DNA from: a virus | Strand: one strand, 5' to 3' | Virus record (IMG/VR): IMGVR_UViG_3300033142_001318 | Span: 1-52,218 of that record | Length of the DNA stretch: 52,218 bases | Shown here: piece by piece, positions 1 through 7,559 of the stretch | Layout: the number at the start of each line of letters is the position of its first letter | Numbering within the stretch: the stretch's first letter is position 1 | Program-made: the position numbers and the translations under genes | Notes under the pieces: generated by a model | The model's input: only the letters and a program-made list of their open reading frames with translations | What the model was told of the DNA's origin: nothing | Databases searched by the model: none

Positions 1-157
1 AACTGTGTGGGATTCTAAAACTAAGAAGAAGAAAAAGAAGGAAGCAGAAGACGAGGAAGAAACCACAAAGAGGGAACTTGATAAGTGGTCTATCGATGCC
101 CGGAACAAGATTCTTGGTGAACTGGAACAGATTTATGTTACAGGAAATATGAAATGA
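1..157 (+). CDS. C-terminal fragment of a head protein, probably portal
   Basis: The frame opening at base 2 is cut by the window edge. It encodes about 51 residues that begin TVWDSKTKKKKKKEAEDEE and end in an amphipathic segment (ARNKILGELEQIYVTG) before a TGA. The stop overlaps the ATG of the next gene (ATGA), so the two are translationally coupled. The charged Lys/Glu linker and helical tail, and the position upstream of the MuF-like protein, protease and capsid genes, fit the C terminus of a portal protein. No diagnostic portal motif is inside the fragment, so this assignment rests on position. Confidence 0.5.
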   Translation, partial: TVWDSKTKKKKKKEAEDEEETTKRELDKWSIDARNKILGELEQIYVTGNMK

Positions 158-615
158 TTGAAATAAATTTGCACAAACTTGGATCTGAAATTGGTACGCA
201 TAAAGGACCAGTACAGGTTACCCGTGGTGGTAAAACGTTTACACAGATGAGACGGTTAGGAACGAAGAAAAAAGATATATATCCAGTGAGACAACCAGAA
301 AAAGATATAACACAGGTTGTGGCAGGTAAAACTTATACTGGAAAATTATATCACTCCACATCATTAAAAAATGCTGAAAAGATATCGAAAGAAGGATTCA
401 AGACAAAAGGGAAATTAACAGATAGGTATACCCCCGAACAAAGACAAGGTGCACAGACGTGGTCCAAGTACGGATTTATCTATTTTAATAATGATATGGA
501 AGATACAAGTAGATATGGTGATGCTACTTTTGGGCTATTGATAAACACGGATTTAGTAGTCCCGAAGTTGAAAAACTATATGCGGAACGAGAAGGAAAGC
601 ATGATGAAACAATGA
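154..615 (+). CDS. Tagged ADP-ribosyltransferase-like protein (5' part, frameshifted)
   Basis: Residues 1-40 are the tag shared with other genes here: MIEINLHKL, then GTHKGPVQVTRGGKTF and RRLG. Residues 65 onward resemble an ART-fold domain of the kind linked to phage MuF proteins: YHSTS (66-70) for the first catalytic strand, a helix leading to GF, and IYFNND (109-114) for the second. The frame ends at 615, but homologous-looking sequence continues in another frame to 728 (next entry), so the gene is interrupted near base 560. ART enzymes transfer ADP-ribose from NAD to protein or nucleic acid targets, and T4 packages such an enzyme (Alt) in its head. ART assignment is moderate; injection into the host is inference. 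Confidence 0.6.
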   Translation: MIEINLHKLGSEIGTHKGPVQVTRGGKTFTQMRRLGTKKKDIYPVRQPEKDITQVVAGKTYTGKLYHSTSLKNAEKISKEGFKTKGKLTDRYTPEQRQGAQTWSKYGFIYFNNDMEDTSRYGDATFGLLINTDLVVPKLKNYMRNEKESMMKQ

Positions 616-728
616 CGAATCTCGTTGTTAAAGAATTCAATAAGAAATATGATGGTATGATTGGACTGCCTGGTGATATTGTAATAACTAATCCAAATAT
701 AATAAAAAATATTAAAAGGATTAAATAA
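559..728 (+). pseudogene. Out-of-frame 3' part of the ART-like gene
   Basis: In the frame ending with TAA at 726-728 the translation runs PEVEKLYAEREGKHDE..., then KYDGMIGLPGDIVITNP and ends NIIKNIKRIK. The YDG(M/V)I...G(D/E)(I/Y)V(I/V)xxP pattern is the usual C-terminal strand of ART-like domains, with an acidic residue (here Asp) at the third catalytic position. It therefore belongs to the gene starting at 154. The frames differ by -1 and the likely junction is the GTCCCGAAG region near 557-565. Either a real indel has inactivated the enzyme or one base is miscalled. Confidence 0.55.
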
Positions 729-732
729 AAAT

Positions 733-1308
733 ATGACCATAGAAATAAATCTCCACAAGCTCGAACGTGGCACACACGAAGGTGTGGTCACCGTCCGTCG
801 TGGTGGTAAAGTGTTCCAACGTAAACAACGTGTAGGTAAGAAAGAACCTGATGTGAAACCGGTACCATCAACGGAACTCACGATGGATTGTCTAGAGGAT
901 ATAAAATCTAAAGATGTGAAAGCGATAGATTTCGTGGTAGACCATGGGTGGAACGCAGAAAAATCACGATTATTTAGTAATTTTGTATCAAATGATAGTT
1001 TTGTATTTATGGAAAATGATAAAATCTCTGGTATAAGTGATCTCAGGATGAGATATGACAAAACGCTAATGTTATCACTTCTTGAAATTAATCCGGATAC
1101 ACAACGTCAAGGGAAAGGCGTGTCAGCGATGCGACAAATCGTTAGATATGCAATGGAGAATGACGCTAAAGAGATATCATTACAATCAATGGACGCAGAT
1201 TCCGATAAATTCTATGAAGCTATCGGGATGGAAAATAAAGGAAAAATCTTTATGACAAGTTTTGTCGGGAGTAAAGAATGGATGAAAGAGTTTATAAAGG
1301 CAAAATAG
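733..1308 (+). CDS. Tagged GNAT-family N-acetyltransferase
   Basis: Residues 1-36 form the shared tag (MTIEINLHKLERGTHEG, RRGGKVF, RVG). Residues about 50-190 form a GNAT domain. Motif A is LLEINPDTQRQGKGV (116-130), with the Q/RxxGxG/V pyrophosphate loop that binds acetyl-CoA, and the end SDKFYEAIGM is typical of the GNAT C-terminal strand region. GNAT enzymes move an acetyl group from acetyl-CoA to an amine; the substrate here cannot be told. The gene lies between the ART-like gene and a second tagged GNAT, and its 3' end carries the first copy of a 47-bp direct repeat. Because it sits in the late head cluster and carries the tag, I infer a packaged protein. Confidence 0.8.
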   Translation: MTIEINLHKLERGTHEGVVTVRRGGKVFQRKQRVGKKEPDVKPVPSTELTMDCLEDIKSKDVKAIDFVVDHGWNAEKSRLFSNFVSNDSFVFMENDKISGISDLRMRYDKTLMLSLLEINPDTQRQGKGVSAMRQIVRYAMENDAKEISLQSMDADSDKFYEAIGMENKGKIFMTSFVGSKEWMKEFIKAK

Positions 1309-1917
1309 ATCTTAAGGACACCCGAAATATGATTGAAATAGACATCAATAAATTAGAAGTCGGTACACATAAGGGGCCGGTGAAGGTTACCCGTGGTGGT
1401 AAAACGTTTATCCAACAACGACGTTTAGGTCAAAAGGAGAAAGTAAAAGAGAGTTCCGGTATCGAAATGAAAGCCTTGAAGGAAGCAAACGTTAAAGGTA
1501 TGGAACCCATGAATTTTATAAAATCTTTAGGATGGGATTATAAACATTCGTATTTCTTTGCTGGTAGTGTCCCGGATTATGTAAATATATGTACAGATAA
1601 TGATAAAATCGTTGGTATTACTAGTTATAATGTAGATGACGATAATAATTTTCACATTAATATTATTGAAGTAAATGGTTATAATCGCCGGCAGGGGGTC
1701 GGTGTAAAAATTATGGGTGAGTTGATCAAAGAAGCGATGAAAGCCGGTGCGGAGACTGTAAAATTGGAATCACTGGATGAAGACAGTGATAAGTTCTATG
1801 ACGCGATCGGGATGACAAAGTTAGTAATACCAAAAGCAACACAATCAGACATGAGTAGATATGAAGGTGATAAAGAATGGATGAAAGCGTTTATAAAGGC
1901 AAAATAGATCTTAAGGA
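1272..1917 (+). repeat. 47-bp direct repeat, two copies (1272-1318 and 1871-1917)
   Basis: Both copies run from TAAAGAATGGATGAAAG through TTTATAAAGGCAAAATAG to ATCTTAAGGA and differ at one base. Each covers the last codons and stop of a GNAT gene plus about 14 bases of spacer. The repeat marks a tandem duplication of the tagged acetyltransferase unit and would allow homologous gain or loss of a cassette. Confidence 0.8.
1329..1907 (+). CDS. Second tagged GNAT-family N-acetyltransferase
   Basis: I chose the ATG at 1329 rather than 1278 because it starts exactly at the shared tag (MIEIDINKLEVGTHKGPVKV, then TRGGKTF and RRLG), as in its neighbours. Residues about 45-190 are a GNAT domain: the acetyl-CoA loop is RRQGVGV (120-126) and the end DSDKFYDAIGM matches the preceding gene. 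The two GNATs share the tag, domain order and identical-looking C-terminal ends (KEWMK-FIKAK), so they are tandem duplicates that have diverged in the middle. The substrate is unknown. Confidence 0.8.
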   Translation: MIEIDINKLEVGTHKGPVKVTRGGKTFIQQRRLGQKEKVKESSGIEMKALKEANVKGMEPMNFIKSLGWDYKHSYFFAGSVPDYVNICTDNDKIVGITSYNVDDDNNFHINIIEVNGYNRRQGVGVKIMGELIKEAMKAGAETVKLESLDEDSDKFYDAIGMTKLVIPKATQSDMSRYEGDKEWMKAFIKAK

Positions 1918-1967
1918 AGCGAGGAAGTACGATCCACTTGTAGGATCAGAAAAAGAGGATGTAACTA

Positions 1968-2402
1968 ATGGTAGTAGAGAAACGAGGTAATAAGTGGTGT
2001 ACAATTTCGTGTCATCATGACCCTGGGGCTATTATTGCTTGTTTTCCTACGAAAGAAGCTGCAATGGCACAACATCGTGCTATCGAAGCGAGTAAACACG
2101 CTACAAAACTTGAAATAGACGTAGATGAACTTACAAAGTCGTCTAAACATTACGAATCTATCTCAGTAACCCGGGGTGGACGACAATTTAACCGGAGACA
2201 ACTCGTAGGATCCGACCTAAAACCACAGTGGAACAAAAAGATCAATCAAACCTGCACAGATATGGACACACAAGCGAAAAAGGGGATGTATTCCGTAACG
2301 TTAGCATCCGGACTTCGTCAGATGGCTAAACAGGCAGGACGACTATTAGAAATCGAGAAATTTCTATATGATGTGAAGAAACAGGCAGAATCTAATAAGT
2401 GA
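1968..2402 (+). CDS. Small head-module protein with internal tag
   Basis: The first 42 residues (KWCTISCHHDPGAIIACFPT, then EAAMAQHRAIEA) form a small Cys/His-containing domain of a type that often sits next to prohead protease and MuF genes in phages; its role is unknown. Residues 48-81 are a variant of the shared tag: LEIDVDELTKSSKHYESISV followed by TRGGRQFNRRQLVG. The C-terminal 60 residues are helical and basic. It follows the GNAT duplicates and precedes small virion genes. A virion or prohead-associated role is inferred from the tag and the neighbours. Confidence 0.6.
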   Translation: MVVEKRGNKWCTISCHHDPGAIIACFPTKEAAMAQHRAIEASKHATKLEIDVDELTKSSKHYESISVTRGGRQFNRRQLVGSDLKPQWNKKINQTCTDMDTQAKKGMYSVTLASGLRQMAKQAGRLLEIEKFLYDVKKQAESNK

Positions 2403-2454
2403 TTAAATGTTAAAGATGATAATTAATTATAATAATATAAATGGAGGGAAATAA

Positions 2455-2808
2455 ATGGCATTTGAAACTATTGATAACAGACAGTGGCGTATGCAGGTCG
2501 CCCAAAGAAAGGTTGAGGTCACGATCGTGACCGGGAAGACCGGATCGACTGATGTAGCGGTTAATGGGGAATTACTTAATTACGTAATCGTAGCACCTGA
2601 TCTTGCAACCGATGCAGATTTTACATTATCCTTCGTTAATGAAGATAGCGAAACGACATATTCCAAGAGTAGTATCAGTGATAACACAACTACGGCAGTA
2701 TTAGTATCAGCAACACCGGTACCGATGTCCGGTACGATTACAGTTACGTGTTCATGTACGACGGACCAGACGGATAAATCATTTACAATATATCTTTATT
2801 ATAAATAA
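2455..2808 (+). CDS. Probable small virion protein, beta-rich
   Basis: This 117-residue protein has a good ribosome site (GGAGGG) upstream. It is rich in Thr, Ser and Val in alternating strand patterns and ends in an amphipathic strand (KSFTIYLYYK), as many phage decoration or fibre-base proteins do. It has no signal peptide, membrane segment or enzyme motif. It opens a run of five similar small genes ahead of a beta-helix fibre, suggesting a capsid or fibre-attachment role. Function is not recognised. Confidence 0.45.
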   Translation: MAFETIDNRQWRMQVAQRKVEVTIVTGKTGSTDVAVNGELLNYVIVAPDLATDADFTLSFVNEDSETTYSKSSISDNTTTAVLVSATPVPMSGTITVTCSCTTDQTDKSFTIYLYYK

Positions 2809-2823
2809 ATGTGGTGTTATTGA

Positions 2824-3186
2824 ATGTCCGAATGGAATCAGAAGGAATTATTAGGTAGTCCACGGTATAGCGCGAAGTCTACCGACCCGATTACGGGTAC
2901 GACTGTTAACACTTCTACTGCGGTGGTCGATTTGGATACCCGGGCATTTAACGACAGTGTACACATAATTGCTAACACCGGATCCAATACACTAAATTAT
3001 AGTGTGGAAGTCCGGAGTGATTATGCTAATGGGGATAATTTTGTTCTGTATTCTAACGCTGTTGTAGCAGGTGATGAGGACGAACTTATATTAGTACATC
3101 ATGCAAGAGTTTTTATATTTATACAGTCCGATTTAACAGATCACCACACGACATTCTCTATAACTTCAATCGGGAGTACAACATAA
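2824..3186 (+). CDS. Hypothetical virion protein, beta-rich
   Basis: This 120-residue protein is predicted to be nearly all beta strand, with alternating hydrophobic and polar residues from about 35 to the end. Its architecture resembles the gene at 3591 (a short N-terminal arm, then one beta domain), so the two may be distant paralogs. The stop overlaps the next start. No enzyme motif is visible. Position between head proteins and a fibre suggests a structural role. Confidence 0.4.
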   Translation: MSEWNQKELLGSPRYSAKSTDPITGTTVNTSTAVVDLDTRAFNDSVHIIANTGSNTLNYSVEVRSDYANGDNFVLYSNAVVAGDEDELILVHHARVFIFIQSDLTDHHTTFSITSIGSTT

Positions 3187-3590
3187 TGGTAAAAATAAAA
3201 ATAGAATTAGATTTAGAGGATCTTATAAATGTGAATCAGGCATCTGATATTACACGATCACATCTTCCAACCGTTCCGGCTGATTATGACACACAACACG
3301 GTCTTAATAATCAAAAGATTTGGTATAAGACGTACGAAAAGGGTATGCGATGGGTTACGATGGAAGGTAGAGGTGAAACACCCTTAGATTGTACAGACAT
3401 AATTATACGGATGTCACCCGGGAATACGGATGTATTGGAAGACGAGATGACGTGTCAACACCCCGAATATGGCGAAGTTTCTTACGAAGATTACCCGGAA
3501 AATATGTACATTCAAACCGAGAGACTCCGACAATTAGAGGACGTGGGTTATGTGGAAGGTGGGGATAATCTCGTACCGATGGTGGTTTGA
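3186..3590 (+). CDS. Hypothetical acidic protein of the head module
   Basis: The protein has 134 residues and is acidic, with a central segment KIWYKTYEKGMRWVTMEGRG and a Glu/Tyr-rich C-terminal third. The N terminus MVKIKIELDLEDLINV faintly resembles the shared tag (hydrophobic-E-L-D-x-x-x-L), but the following hairpin is missing. It overlaps the previous gene and ends directly before the next ATG, so all are in one operon. I do not recognise it. Confidence 0.35.
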   Translation: MVKIKIELDLEDLINVNQASDITRSHLPTVPADYDTQHGLNNQKIWYKTYEKGMRWVTMEGRGETPLDCTDIIIRMSPGNTDVLEDEMTCQHPEYGEVSYEDYPENMYIQTERLRQLEDVGYVEGGDNLVPMVV

Positions 3591-3968
3591 ATGGACCCCG
3601 GAATGATGGCATATCCGCCTAATATAGAGATAAAGAGATTTATAGTTACGACGTCTGCTGAGACGGATAGTCTAACACCCAAAGCAGGTAAAAGAATCCA
3701 CGTAATAGGACACACGACGTCTCAAGTCGTAGGGAGTAAAGTTACGGCTACGGTAAAAGCGACTTTAGCGTTTGGTAGAGATGGTGCCGATGTACCAGAT
3801 AAAATATTAGATAGTAATAATCAAATTCATATTAGTAGTCATACGAGTTCTCATGTAGATGATGTAAATATATTAGGTGATGTGGACGAGATTATACAAT
3901 TAAAAAATACTACATTCAGTTCCGGAAGTGTTACCACCCGAGCAACAATTTATTATCTTGAAGAATAA
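3591..3968 (+). CDS. Hypothetical virion protein, beta-rich
   Basis: The protein has 125 residues. After a Pro-rich N terminus it is one beta domain with repeated Ser/Thr/Val strands (FIVTTSAETDSLTPKAGKRI, later STVTTRATIYYLEE-like strands). It starts one base after the preceding stop. Such small beta proteins between head genes and fibres are often capsid decoration or fibre adaptor proteins, but nothing here proves it. Confidence 0.4.
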   Translation: MDPGMMAYPPNIEIKRFIVTTSAETDSLTPKAGKRIHVIGHTTSQVVGSKVTATVKATLAFGRDGADVPDKILDSNNQIHISSHTSSHVDDVNILGDVDEIIQLKNTTFSSGSVTTRATIYYLEE

Positions 3969-3990
3969 TTATAATTATAAGGAGTTATAA

Positions 3991-4329
3991 ATGGGAAAAA
4001 GGTTTGTCGAGCTTTCAGGTCGAGGTAGTGGTATACCCGATTACGCCCCCGAGACGATAGGTTCCGGGCGTCAGGTTATACCTACTGCCGGAACTGCGGT
4101 ACAACTTGCGAGCACATTGACGATAGGTGGAATAATCATTGTGGCAGAGTTTACTAACACCGGCATTGTCTGTGTGGGAGATCTCAATGTTGTTGCGGCG
4201 GAACTTACACGGCAGGGTGTTCCACTGAATGCCGGTGATGGCGTGATAATATGTATCGACAATATTTCCAAAATATGGATAGATTCTACATCTGATGGTG
4301 ATGGTGTGACTTATACGATGGTGGGTTAG
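3991..4329 (+). CDS. Small virion protein, decoration-like
   Basis: This 112-residue protein has a pattern common in small phage structural proteins: TAGTAVQLAS, then TNTGIVCVGDLNV, then PLNAGDGVIICIDNISKIWI and a final strand GVTYTMVG. These form a compact beta sandwich. It is preceded by AAGGAG and sits directly before the beta-helix fibre gene. A decoration protein or a fibre anchor is the best reading; no direct evidence separates these. Confidence 0.55.
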   Translation: MGKRFVELSGRGSGIPDYAPETIGSGRQVIPTAGTAVQLASTLTIGGIIIVAEFTNTGIVCVGDLNVVAAELTRQGVPLNAGDGVIICIDNISKIWIDSTSDGDGVTYTMVG

Positions 4330-4332
4330 ATT

Positions 4333-5982
4333 ATGGATCTAGATTACATAAAAGCACCGGATGCACCACCCGAATATGTGGCTGAGGTGAGTCCGAGTTT
4401 CCATTATAATTCGTTTAAACGGCAATTCCCGACCATACAGGAAGCCATAGACTTCATGCATGGAAAATACGGTGCACATACAGGTGTTATTATAAATGTA
4501 CACAGTGGTTATTATACAGAACAAATCCACAGTTACCCGGGGTATTTTATAAGGGGGATTGCACGACACGCCCCAACCAACGAATTACGTCCGGTAACAC
4601 TTTATAATACCGGTCTTGACCCGGCGCATTATCCGATGCGGGCAGAAGCTAATGATTTTTATCTTATGCAGAATATAAATATTATAACCGATGCAGGTGG
4701 TACATTTGGTAAACTCGGACAAGATAGGTACGACGGGGTCTATTTCGGTGGTGGATCATTTACAGAATCAACTTTTGACACGGTTGTATATAATACGTGG
4801 ATGGATTGTTCATTCGTAAACTCTAAAGCTTTTAATCTTACAGGTACGAACGTAGCTAATGCCCGTTATTTAGTGTTACTCAATTGTTGGTTCGGGTGGT
4901 GGCAAAACCCGGTACTCACATCGACACACACCGGTGGTTATGCAGTTTTTGATATGGACGGCGGGCACCTTGCGTTTACTAATTTGACGTTAGGTGGCGA
5001 TTGGTACCATTTTGCCAAAAATTATCATAGTTTCGGTGCTTATAGGCACGTATATGATACTACAGCCGGGATTGCATACAGAGGTGTGACGGTATCAAAC
5101 GGAATTCATTTCGTGTCTGACCCGGGAGTATTCCAGATGGCGAACTGTGATATGTTGGACTCCGCCGAAATGCCTTTACCTGCGGATCAGTGTGATATTA
5201 CGGCTGATGTCCCAATTACAGATGCCATATTGGTAGGAAATCAAATGTTTAATGGTATCTGTGGCGAGATCCAGATAACAGATCATGTGAAGAACGTTGG
5301 TGGAGACGCTTCAAATAAATATTTTGATCTTGTGGAAGCTGTTAAATCTGTAACAGGTGAAGATATCATAATGTTAGGTGAAGACCAGATAGATGTACCG
5401 AAACTCACAATGCCGGCATCAGGGACGGTTCAGATCAGGGGACGTTCACTGTACGGAATTACATTCACAGGTGATATTGCAGATTTGACAGCGAATGATA
5501 TATTAATATTTGATGCGTGTGGAGCGATTACGGGAGGAACCGTAAACGTGAACGGGAATAATGCTGAACTTCACATGCATGGGTGTATATGTTCAGAAAA
5601 TGCATTCGAGATTCTTGTGACTTCCGGTACGGATGCTATTGTACATATACGTGATTCTTCACTTACAGGGAGTGCGGGAAAATCTGCTCTTCAGATTAAT
5701 AGTATAGATCCATCGTATAAGGTTTCGTTCTCACGTCTTACAGGTGCAACTGGAGAGCCAGCTGTGGAATTTACCGTGGAAGCAGACGACAAGTTTAAAG
5801 CGAAATTTTCAACGTTATTACATGGGGATGGTGGGGCGAATTATCCGGTTATTTATACTGGTGCAGGAAAAATTTCAATCGCCGTATATAATTCGGGACT
5901 TAATTCTCCGTGGAATGCAGCTGAATTTGCAAATAGTATCGGAGGGGCTAATAATGCCACAGATATAGCTATCGATTTCTAA
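4333..5982 (+). CDS. Parallel beta-helix fibre / pectate-lyase-like adhesin
   Basis: The protein has 549 residues. Residues about 33-80 carry the signature of pectin-lyase-like beta-helices in phage fibres: FPTIQEAIDFMHGK followed by GVIINVHSGYYTEQI. The remainder is repeated short strands with Asn, Gly and aromatic ladders (NDFYLMQNINI, DGVYFGGGSFTEST, AVFDMDGGHLAFTNLTLGG), then a second beta-helix-like half from about 330. It probably binds or cleaves host surface sugars as a fibre or spike. No clear catalytic acid pair can be assigned. Its place among head genes rather than tail genes is unusual and may mean a capsid-attached fibre. Confidence 0.65.
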   Translation: MDLDYIKAPDAPPEYVAEVSPSFHYNSFKRQFPTIQEAIDFMHGKYGAHTGVIINVHSGYYTEQIHSYPGYFIRGIARHAPTNELRPVTLYNTGLDPAHYPMRAEANDFYLMQNINIITDAGGTFGKLGQDRYDGVYFGGGSFTESTFDTVVYNTWMDCSFVNSKAFNLTGTNVANARYLVLLNCWFGWWQNPVLTSTHTGGYAVFDMDGGHLAFTNLTLGGDWYHFAKNYHSFGAYRHVYDTTAGIAYRGVTVSNGIHFVSDPGVFQMANCDMLDSAEMPLPADQCDITADVPITDAILVGNQMFNGICGEIQITDHVKNVGGDASNKYFDLVEAVKSVTGEDIIMLGEDQIDVPKLTMPASGTVQIRGRSLYGITFTGDIADLTANDILIFDACGAITGGTVNVNGNNAELHMHGCICSENAFEILVTSGTDAIVHIRDSSLTGSAGKSALQINSIDPSYKVSFSRLTGATGEPAVEFTVEADDKFKAKFSTLLHGDGGANYPVIYTGAGKISIAVYNSGLNSPWNAAEFANSIGGANNATDIAIDF

Positions 5983-5999
5983 TAAAATAGAAGGTAATA

Positions 6000-6161
6000 A
6001 TGATAAATATAAATGAAATAAGGATTAGATCACTTGTGGGTATCGTAAGTATGTCCATAGTAATGATTATATTGAATATCCAACAAGTAGAGGTCTTACT
6101 CGGATACATGGGCGCGTGTACAGCAGCAATCTTACTGGATAAACCAGATACAGACGTTTAA
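6000..6161 (+). CDS. Small two-helix membrane protein, holin-like candidate
   Basis: The frame starts at the ATG at 6000 (ribosome site GAAGGT about 5 bases upstream) and encodes 53 residues. It has two hydrophobic stretches, LVGIVSMSIVMIILNI (about 13-28) and VEVLLGYMGACTAAILL (about 31-47), and a charged C terminus DKPDTDV. This hairpin topology, small size and charged tail resemble small class II holins, but no endolysin is nearby, so the lysis role is only a suggestion. Confidence 0.5.
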   Translation: MININEIRIRSLVGIVSMSIVMIILNIQQVEVLLGYMGACTAAILLDKPDTDV

Positions 6162-6170
6162 GGTGTTAAA

Positions 6171-6302
6171 TTGTTATCACAAGCACTCATAATAATGGAA
6201 TCAATAATACTGACCACAAGTACAAAAGATCCACGACGTACAGAATTGATTACAATTAGAGATATTATAATAAATTATATGGAGAGTGAGGATATAGAAT
6301 GA
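6171..6302 (+). CDS. Small hypothetical protein
   Basis: This is a 43-residue frame from TTG at 6171, six bases after AGGTG; an ATG at 6195 is an alternative start. The sequence (MESIILTTSTKDPRRTELIT and a helical end NYMESEDIE) has no recognised motif. The TGA overlaps the ATG of the response regulator gene, which suggests translational coupling and supports it being real. Confidence 0.4.
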   Translation: MLSQALIIMESIILTTSTKDPRRTELITIRDIIINYMESEDIE

Positions 6303-6703
6303 AAGATTTTAGTAATTATATATTAATAGTAGATGACAGTGTGGCGTATATGCGTCTATTATTAGAATCTATGGTCGATAATGGCAATGGGAAACTCTCC
6401 GGGCATATTCTTTTTGCAGAGGATGCCGACAAAGGTTTTGAATTGTACGTATTATATCGTCCTATGATTGTTCTTATGGATGTTCGAATGCCCGGGAAAT
6501 CCGGGATCGATGCAGCTAAGATGATTGTGGATTATGATAAATCTGCAAATATAATGCTGGTTACGAATTATAGTAATGATCCTGGAATTAGTAAGGCTAT
6601 ATCAGACAAATTAGTTAATGGAAAGATTGATAAAGGAGTTGGGGTTGGTATTATCGCCGCTATGGTAACAATAATACTTAAAACTGCTGGTAAATTGTTA
6701 TGA
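6299..6703 (+). CDS. Stand-alone response regulator receiver domain
   Basis: This 134-residue protein is a single REC domain. The acidic pair is D12-D13 in ILIVDDS, the phosphoacceptor is D61 in VLMDVRMPGKSG, the switch threonine is T89 in LVTNYS, and a Lys follows in NGKIDKG (K109 or K112). All residues needed for phosphorylation are therefore present, and there is no output domain. It probably takes phosphate from a histidine domain, perhaps the H189 domain encoded downstream at 6818. It overlaps small genes on both sides. A two-component receiver in a virus structural cluster is unusual. Confidence 0.85.
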   Translation: MKDFSNYILIVDDSVAYMRLLLESMVDNGNGKLSGHILFAEDADKGFELYVLYRPMIVLMDVRMPGKSGIDAAKMIVDYDKSANIMLVTNYSNDPGISKAISDKLVNGKIDKGVGVGIIAAMVTIILKTAGKLL

Positions 6704-6837
6704 TGGGTAATGTTAGAAAGGGATTGGATGATATCTATGGCTATGGAGTACTTTTAGATATTTCCAAATTTATGGAAGAACAATATAAAAATAGATATAA
6801 GATTAGGGATGATATAAGTGGACGGTATATTAAATAA
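6703..6837 (+). CDS. Small hypothetical protein
   Basis: The ATG at 6703 overlaps the stop of the response regulator (TGATG), and the frame gives 44 residues beginning MGNVRKGLDDIYGYGVLLDI and ending in Lys/Arg/Tyr-rich sequence. Its 3' end overlaps the GTG start of the PocR protein by about 20 bases. No motif is recognised; tight overlaps on both sides are the main support. Confidence 0.45.
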   Translation: MGNVRKGLDDIYGYGVLLDISKFMEEQYKNRYKIRDDISGRYIK

Positions 6838-7555
6838 AGAATTCGTAACAAATTTACAGGTATTCCAGAACCGATTTTCAGATTTCTTCGGTGTTGCATC
6901 GGCGATCTTTGATGACACGGGAAAAATGATTACAGAACCTTCCGGATTTACAGATTTTTGTAAAACGATACGTGCTACGAAGGACGGGGGTAGGGCGTGC
7001 CGGGATTCCAAGAAAGGACTTTTCGATATAGTAGCAAACGGTGAACCTGCAACATACCACTGTGCGATCTTTTCACAATTGGCAGATTCGATTGTTCCGG
7101 TCATGTGGAATGGTAAAGTTATTGCTGCATGGGCGATAGGACAGAAACGTGTTGAGGATATTCCAAGATCAGAAATCAATAAGACGGCAGAAAGGATCGG
7201 TGCGAAACCGGATGACTTGTGGGCTGGTTACGAAAAACTACCACTTACCACGATGGATGAGTTTGAGAAGGCTGTGTTTTTCCTTCATACCACGATTTCA
7301 ACGATCATGAAGATGCGGGAACAAGATATTGAATTAAAAGAAACCTTGGATAAATTTACAACTATAAATGGTATTGTGGCACATGATATGCGTGAATCAT
7401 TATCAACTATATTAGGATTTATAAAATTACTCGATAATAGATATGGTGCTACCGAAAATGATGAATTCAGGGATTTCGTGTCCTATATCGTTACCTACGG
7501 TGAAAAACTTAAAAATACGGCAAGCTTACTAATCGATGCCTGTGAAAAGAGGTGA
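6818..7555 (+). CDS. PocR sensor plus HisKA domain, lacking the ATPase domain
   Basis: The frame starts at GTG 6818. Residues about 10-165 are a PocR-type ligand-binding domain (FSDFFGVASAIFDDTGK, then Cys48, Cys61 and Cys82, and the strand VPVMWNGKVIAAWAIGQ). Residues about 170-245 are a HisKA dimerisation and phosphotransfer helix pair with H189 in the H-box VAHDMRESL. The protein then stops: no N, G1, F or G2 box of an HATPase_c domain follows, so it cannot make phospho-His by itself. It could form mixed dimers with a host kinase or pass phosphate to the receiver encoded upstream. PocR-kinase combinations are common in methanogens. Confidence 0.8.
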   Translation: MDGILNKEFVTNLQVFQNRFSDFFGVASAIFDDTGKMITEPSGFTDFCKTIRATKDGGRACRDSKKGLFDIVANGEPATYHCAIFSQLADSIVPVMWNGKVIAAWAIGQKRVEDIPRSEINKTAERIGAKPDDLWAGYEKLPLTTMDEFEKAVFFLHTTISTIMKMREQDIELKETLDKFTTINGIVAHDMRESLSTILGFIKLLDNRYGATENDEFRDFVSYIVTYGEKLKNTASLLIDACEKR

Positions 7556-7559
7556 TTAC

